A DNA stretch of 13,636 nucleotides from Stereocaulon alpinum. Lineage: Eukaryota > Ascomycota > Lecanoromycetes > Lecanorales > Stereocaulaceae. Below the pieces are notes generated by a model, which had not been told where the DNA came from, searched no databases, and saw only the letters and a list, made by a program, of their open reading frames with translations. The stretch lies in assembly GCA_018257865.1 (NCBI GenBank), contig JAEUBA010000278.1, positions 1 through 13,636 on the forward strand. The letters run 5' to 3'. Positions 9,356 to 13,636 of the stretch are shown here, piece after piece. Position 1 is the stretch's first letter. The number at the start of each line of letters is the position of its first letter. The position numbers were made by a program, and so were the translations under genes.

Positions 9356-10699
9356 ATACCTTCCTCTTTTAACCTTAATAACCCCCTACTATTAATTAAG
9401 ACTCCTAAACTAAAAATCTTAAAGGACTTAAGCTTAAAAAATATCTTTAAGGATATTAAGAATAACCCTCCTATTAAAAATACTATTACTATTCCCCTAT
9501 TAAGTAATAGGATAGCTAACTAAATACTTATCTTTACCTTAACTTAATAAGCTATTATTACTACTATTATTATAATAACTTTAGTAGAATCCTAATTTTA
9601 GTAGGTTACCTTTACTCTAACCCTATCTCTAAATAATCCCTATTAATAAAGATCCCTTACTACTAACCTCTAGCTATTAGTAGACTACTACCTCCCTAAG
9701 CTTATACCTAACGGGATAGCTATTAAAGTATTAAAAATTAAATACCCCTAATCCTACTTTAGTAATTATATAGGGGAGGTTAAATATAATATATAAAAGA
9801 TAGATATAAAGATCTTTATAGAGGAATACCCTACTAATTTTTAGGATAAAGCTAAGTAAGTCTCTATATACTATAAGTATACTATAGGAGAGGCGAAAAC
9901 CCTAATCCTTTAATATATAGATCTAACCTATACGTCCTCTATATATAATACCGCTAATATATTAAAGGTACTAGATTAGTATTTTTTTAATTATAACTAT
10001 ATCTAGTTCGCTTACTATATATACTATAAGCTTAAGATAGGATTTATAACCTATAACGCCTTTTAAGTTAAGTTTACCTATTTAGTAACTACTAAAAAGA
10101 TTAGTACCTAGCGTTAGTTTAAAGATCTATATAAGAAAATCTCTCTCGCCTTAAAGAGAAGTATCTATATAGAAAAGTATAAGATAAATAAGAATTATAG
10201 TACCTTAGATAAGTATCTTATAATCTTAAATTAAGAGATACGAAATATTAGGTTTAAGGAAATAGTAAATAAGCCTTAAATAGGGATAGCCTTAAATTCT
10301 TATAATATCTTTAAGATAAGTAGCTAGTAACCCTTTTTACCTACTCCTATCTTAACTCCCTACTTAAATTATTAAGTCTTCTTTAGGAATATTATTTCTT
10401 ACCCTTATTCTACTTCTTTAATACTAGTAATACTAGCTTCCCCTAAGATACCTACTAACTTACTATATAATAACTATAGTAAAATTAGCTACTAAGCGAA
10501 TAACTATCCTTAGAAGCGTAGCTAATAGTCTCTTAAAAAGAAGATTTTAGAGATTATAGTTAGTAAGGAAATAGAGTCTAATAAGCTATTAGAAAACTCC
10601 TAAGCTATAATAAAGTCTTTAGCTATAGTAGGAGTCCTAATTTATAGAAGGACTTATAATTTAACTTTTAAGCTTTTATTAGAGGTCGTTAGTTCTTAG
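9356..10699 (+). pseudogene. Chromovirus A3 gag, full length, RIP-mutated
   Basis: Capsid/nucleocapsid precursor relic, about 448 codons in one frame (codon starts equal to 2 modulo 3). The presumed start is ATA at 9356, a mutated ATG, because coherent protein-like sequence begins there. An N-terminal serine/proline/threonine-rich part (to about 9700) is followed by the helical capsid-like region (about 9720-10260) and a zinc knuckle C-x2-C-x4-H-x4-C at 10466-10507 (Cys/His read as Tyr codons). The frame ends at TAG 10697-10699. Frequent TAA/TAG inside correspond to Gln or Trp. The only other copy of gag here, A1, lacks the first 600 bp or so. Confidence 0.75.
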
Positions 10700-11572
10700 T
10701 TAATATAAAGTTAGGATATAATAGATCTTTCGTTAAAACTTATTTATATATTAATAATAGAGCTAATATTTTTAGTATAATTAAAACCTCCCTTATCTTC
10801 GCCCTTTCTAAGTCCTTTAGGATTCGCTTTATTAAGCTTTCTAAGCTAATTATCCTAACTAGCTATAATAGCTAAAGTAGCTCCCTAATTATAGTCGCTC
10901 TACTTCTTATAATAATAATTAACTATTATTATATTAATTTTCTATTTTTAGTTATTAACCTAAGTTAGACTAATATTCTTATTAGTTAGAAATTCTTAAA
11001 GTACTATAATATTAAGTAAGTTTATATAAAAGGGAAGAATAGCTTTAAATAGCTTACTAATATAGCTATTTAGTAGTACTTTAATAAAAGGGTACTCCTC
11101 CCTATAACTTCGCTTAAAAAACTAATTTCCCTAAAGTACTAATAAGATACTAAGTATTAAGATACTTTTTTTAAGGTAAATAAGTATTATTATAGCTAAG
11201 CTAGGCTCGCCTCTATTAACCCTAAGCTTTTAGTAGACCGCTAGATTAATACCTTATCCTAAAGCGTATTACCCTTTCTATACTTAGCTTTAGTTTCTCC
11301 CCCTTACTTAAGATTACCTAATTTATATAGCGGTAGGCTATTAAGTTTTATATAAGACTTAGAAAAATACTTTACTAAGATAGAGGATACCCTCTAAGAG
11401 TTAGATATACTAGTTATATTAAATTTAAAGACTTTACTAGCTAAGGCTTAACGCCCTAGCTATAGCTCTTATAGGATAGATATTACCCTAATTTCTACTA
11501 TTATAATATCTTATTTCTACCTTAGTAAGAAGTCTAAGAGACTTTCTAATTTTAATACTTTTATCGTATTAG
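9954..11572 (+). repeat. Direct repeat of A1 1103-2722
   Basis: Second copy of the gag-protease region. Alignment with A1 is essentially gap-free, with mostly C/T and G/A differences, some of them CG in one copy against TA in the other. Confidence 0.9.
10651..11572 (+). pseudogene. Chromovirus A3 pol, protease and linker only
   Basis: Homologous to A1 pol 1801-2722. The protease active site reads N-N-R at 10753-10761 in place of D-S-G, through G-to-A changes. It lies in the -1 frame relative to gag, exactly as in A1 (287 bp between knuckle and active site in both). It stops near 11572, before RT, at the junction with element B. Confidence 0.8.
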
Positions 11573-11576
11573 GAGT

Positions 11577-11744
11577 TGCTATATAGTTACTAAAGCCTAC
11601 TTACTTTACTTTAGTAATTGCTATTCTTGCTAGCAGAATGTACTGCTAAGCCTTATTACTTAGTAACTATAGATATTACCCTTCGGGCACTTAGAAGTAG
11701 CAAGAATTTATCCACTTTATATACTTACTATATTATACCTAATA
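11577..11744 (+). repeat. Probable 5' LTR of element B
   Basis: 168 bp starting with intact TGCTATATAG and ending CCTAATA, the RIP form of an LTR ending in ACA. It holds about a dozen unmutated CpA/TpG sites, far more than anything to its left. Dense inverted repeats are present: TTACTAAAG/CTTTAGTAA at 11587-11595 and 11609-11617, and a near-palindrome at 11623-11639. The second LTR would lie outside the window, so the ends are inferred. Confidence 0.5.
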
Positions 11745-11761
11745 ATTAGTAGTAACGGAGC
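11745..11761 (+). other. Candidate primer-binding site of element B
   Basis: ATTAGTAGTAACGGAGC directly follows the presumed LTR end. If TAG is a mutated TGG it would read ATTGGTAG..., the form expected for complementarity to a tRNA CCA end. I could not assign the tRNA. Confidence 0.35.
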
Positions 11762-12360
11762 TTAATATCTAATTAATACTATACTATTCCTTATAGATAT
11801 AATTAGACTAATCTACTAGCTGTATAGCTATTACTTTAGAGTACTACCCTACTAGTACTAGCTATATTACAGCACTATCCCCGTCTATAACTATATTATC
11901 CGTAACTACTATTCGTCTTATATTAGATTTATTATTATCTGTATTAAAGCCTTTAGTAGGTACGCCTTTACTTGCCGTAAAGTACTATTATTAAATATTA
12001 ATAACCTACGACCCCGTATTCGCAGAGCCTTACTAGCAGGACTCGACTATACTATAGAGGTAAGGAAGATAAGAGTAGGAGCTATACTATAATCTATTTA
12101 ACTAAGTTATTAAGGTATACTGCTAAGGTTACTCCTTTCTACCTATACTTATATTAGCTAAGCGAAAAGCTTCGCTTAGTAGTTACCTCTAACTAAAGGA
12201 AATTCCTCGTAAGGAAAGGACCTCCTAGTAACTTTATTAGGAATTCCCCTCTTATAACCTACCCTTTATCTTTATCTTACCTCTAAGTTATTCGTTTTTA
12301 TTTCCTACTAGTAAAAGAAATCTATTAATATCCCTAGTATTATCCTTAGTTTCGGAGCTT
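11762..12360 (+). other. Leader region of element B
   Basis: About 600 bp without a coherent frame in its first two thirds. It contains moderately preserved CpA/TpG sites and a perfect hairpin (12158-12179). In its last part (from about 12241) the gag frame is already free of net shifts, so gag may begin anywhere between about 12240 and 12360; no ATG remains to fix it. Confidence 0.45.
12158..12179. other. Perfect 9-bp hairpin with 4-nt loop
   Basis: CTAAGCGAA (12158-12166) and TTCGCTTAG (12171-12179) are exact reverse complements around AAGC. No T run follows, so it is not a bacterial-type terminator. In an LTR-element leader it could be an RNA structure, for example for packaging or dimerisation, but that is a guess. 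Confidence 0.6.
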
Positions 12361-13636
12361 AGCTAAGGAACGGTACTTATAGCCTTTTAGCTATACTTAT
12401 TTATATAGACTAGCTACTATTACGTTAGTATTATTCCTAAGGATCTTTATACTATTATAATATATATTACGTTTACTTACTTAGTACTTAAGAACGCCCC
12501 GCTCTAAGTCCCGACTATTAGAACTACTTATTCAGGTTTAGTAGCAGCCTCTTATAAGAGCTTAGTTTTAGCAGAAACCTCCTCCCCTACGGTAGCGTAG
12601 CTAGCTAACTAGGCTATTAATAAGATATCCCTATACTTTAATATTAAGTCCTTTAAATAGCGTATACGTCCGTTTACTATTATACCCTCTACTTCGTAGT
12701 AAGGCTTAGCTACTACTAAGGAAATCCTAAGGTTAATAGCTAGCAGTAACTTATTAAGTAGCGCTACTACTTATAATTAATAAGATAATAACTACTAAGA
12801 CTTTAGCTTTTTTAAGAGATAGTACTAGGCTATATAGGCTATAATAACTACTACCCTATCTAAGCCTTAAGTACCTACTAGTACTCCGCTAGGATTTAGC
12901 CTCCTTAGCCTTAATATACTACTAGAGGCTCCGCTAGGCCGCCCGTAAGGTCTTTGTCTAAATAATATTAGTTTCTTTAACCCTAACGCTAAAGGAGAAG
13001 GACCTATTATTAGCGAAAAGTATATTACCTTTTAAGATATCTTTACTTTCGTAGACCGCTTAAAAGAAATAAAACGCTAATATTTAAAGTAGTAAGTAAT
13101 AGCGGTAATTATAAACTACTTAAAAGGTTCTACTATAACTTAATATATAGTAGAACTTTCTAAGATTAAAAGAGATATCTTAGAAGCTATAAATCTCGAA
13201 TAATAGATAAAGCTGCTAGTTAAATAGTTTAAAGAAGATATAGCTAACGCGGTTAAGGCTATATACGCTAAAAGGTTCTTAATAGAAGACGCCCTATAAA
13301 ATTACGTTAGTTTAAGGGAATATATATAGAATATCTTCTGTTATACTTAGGCTATTAAGGCTAGTGATGGAGACACACCTATACGCGGTACTAGCTACGA
13401 ACCTAAATACCTATTCAGAGCTAAGATATCTCCCCTAATATATTATAGGTTAAATGATATTAAGACGTCGCGTAGTTACTAAGAACTCTATATAGAGTTT
13501 TTCGGGTAATACGATAATACCTACCCTAACTCTACTATAACTATTATACCTCCCCTATAATCGAGACTAGATAGTAAGAATTAGTATTAGGTATAGTATC
13601 TCAGCCTAATAAGTAAAGAGTATAGGTAATACCTAC
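12361..13636 (+). pseudogene. Gag-like protein of element B, RIP-mutated, incomplete at right edge
   Basis: One frame (codon starts equal to 1 modulo 3) reads through to the end of the window, interrupted only by TAA/TAG that correspond to Gln or Trp. The first part (12361-12950) is rich in Pro, Ser and Thr, as in disordered gag N termini. From about 13020 the composition changes to a charged helical region rich in Lys, Glu, Ala and Ile; its pattern resembles the capsid-like gag domain of fungal LTR elements (a long helical stretch around 13210-13350, then a segment with Asp-Gly-Asp-Thr-Pro at 13366-13380). It still contains unmutated TGT and GATGGAGACACA. The start codon is unresolved. This is family recognition from pattern, without a search. 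Confidence 0.6.
13360..13636 (+). repeat. 277-bp inverted repeat, right arm
   Basis: Reverse complement of 821-1097, gap-free, with about 16 transitions. This arm keeps TGTG and CCAT (in the orientation of the left arm) where the left arm has TATA and CTAT, and so is closer to the ancestral sequence. It probably continues past the window. Confidence 0.9.

Larger units (their letters stand above)
8695..11572 (+). mobile_element. Chromovirus copy A3, 3'-truncated
   Basis: 5' LTR, leader, full gag, protease and the start of the linker before RT. The remainder (RT to 3' LTR) is absent: homology with A1 stops near 11572 (A1 2722), and four bases later element B begins. It complements A1, which has lost its 5' end. 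Mutation is as complete as in A1. Confidence 0.82.
11573..13636 (+). mobile_element. LTR element B, 5' part, less RIP-mutated, runs off the window
   Basis: CpA and TpG reappear abruptly at 11577 and number about 40 in 2.06 kb, against about 13 in the preceding 11.57 kb. The order is probable LTR (11577-11744), primer-binding-site-like sequence, long leader, gag-like frame to the right edge. No protease or RT is reached, so gypsy versus copia cannot be decided; the primer-site wording and short LTR lean towards copia. An inverted fragment of the same gag lies at 821-1097. Confidence 0.65.

Noticed and set aside
1103..11572. CRISPR-like or tandem repeat array
   Set aside because: The repeated sequences are long dispersed copies of transposon coding regions, with no regular spacing or spacers.
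1..11572. AT-rich bacterial, organellar or low-GC viral DNA
   Set aside because: Low GC alone would not remove CpA/TpG while keeping CpG, CpC and long G runs. The all-transition differences between repeat copies and the element types point to fungal RIP.
11577..11744. MITE or DNA transposon end
   Set aside because: Internal inverted repeats are present, but there are no matching terminal inverted repeats, and the order LTR end, primer-like site, leader and gag favours an LTR element.
12158..12179. Rho-independent terminator
   Set aside because: A perfect stem is present but no T run follows, and the context is a fungal retroelement leader.
1..13636. Intact protein-coding genes
   Set aside because: Every recognisable frame is broken by many TAA/TAG stops and start codons are almost absent. 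The short open stretches are remnants or chance runs.

Overview
This window is a graveyard of transposable elements from a filamentous fungus, most likely a Pezizomycotina ascomycete, in an AT-rich block mutated almost to saturation by repeat-induced point mutation (RIP). Across roughly positions 1-11,570 I found only about 13 CpA/TpG dinucleotides by eye, while CpG, CpC and CpT remain common and TpA is everywhere. As a result the only stop codons are TAA and TAG (made from CAA, CAG and TGG), TGA is nearly absent, and almost no ATG is left. No intact gene, tRNA, rRNA, CRISPR array or host gene is visible. The relics are readable because the reading frames are hardly shifted.

Layout: (1) 1-1097, unassigned RIP-mutated DNA with a G-rich homopurine tract (318-335), a possible LTR-like stretch, and a minus-strand gag-like fragment of element B (about 640-1097). 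(2) 1103-6359, a 5'-truncated Ty3/gypsy chromovirus (copy A1): gag with a zinc knuckle, protease, RT, RNase H, DD35E integrase, a C-terminal chromodomain, a polypurine tract with 14 G, and a 3' LTR. (3) 6360-8367, minus-strand ORF1 of a Tad-like LINE with three zinc knuckles plus its leader, cut off by the A1 LTR. (4) 8368-8694, a pol fragment (A2) joined directly to an LTR (8695-9020) by a deletion with 5-bp microhomology. (5) 9021-11572, the leader, complete gag and start of pol of a further chromovirus copy (A3) that uses the same LTR as its 5' LTR. (6) 11573-13636, the 5' end of another LTR element (B) with a probable 168-bp LTR, primer-binding site, long leader and gag. It is less heavily mutated, and its last 277 bp are an inverted copy of 821-1097.

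The elements do not form a working system; they are nested, truncated and inactivated. The most informative signals are mutational. The inverted 277-bp pair differs at about 16 sites, all transitions and with no indels. The few surviving CpA/TpG sites are often in a GCA/TGC context. Some of them appear to be later CpG deaminations rather than original sites. I found no convincing new biological system beyond this.
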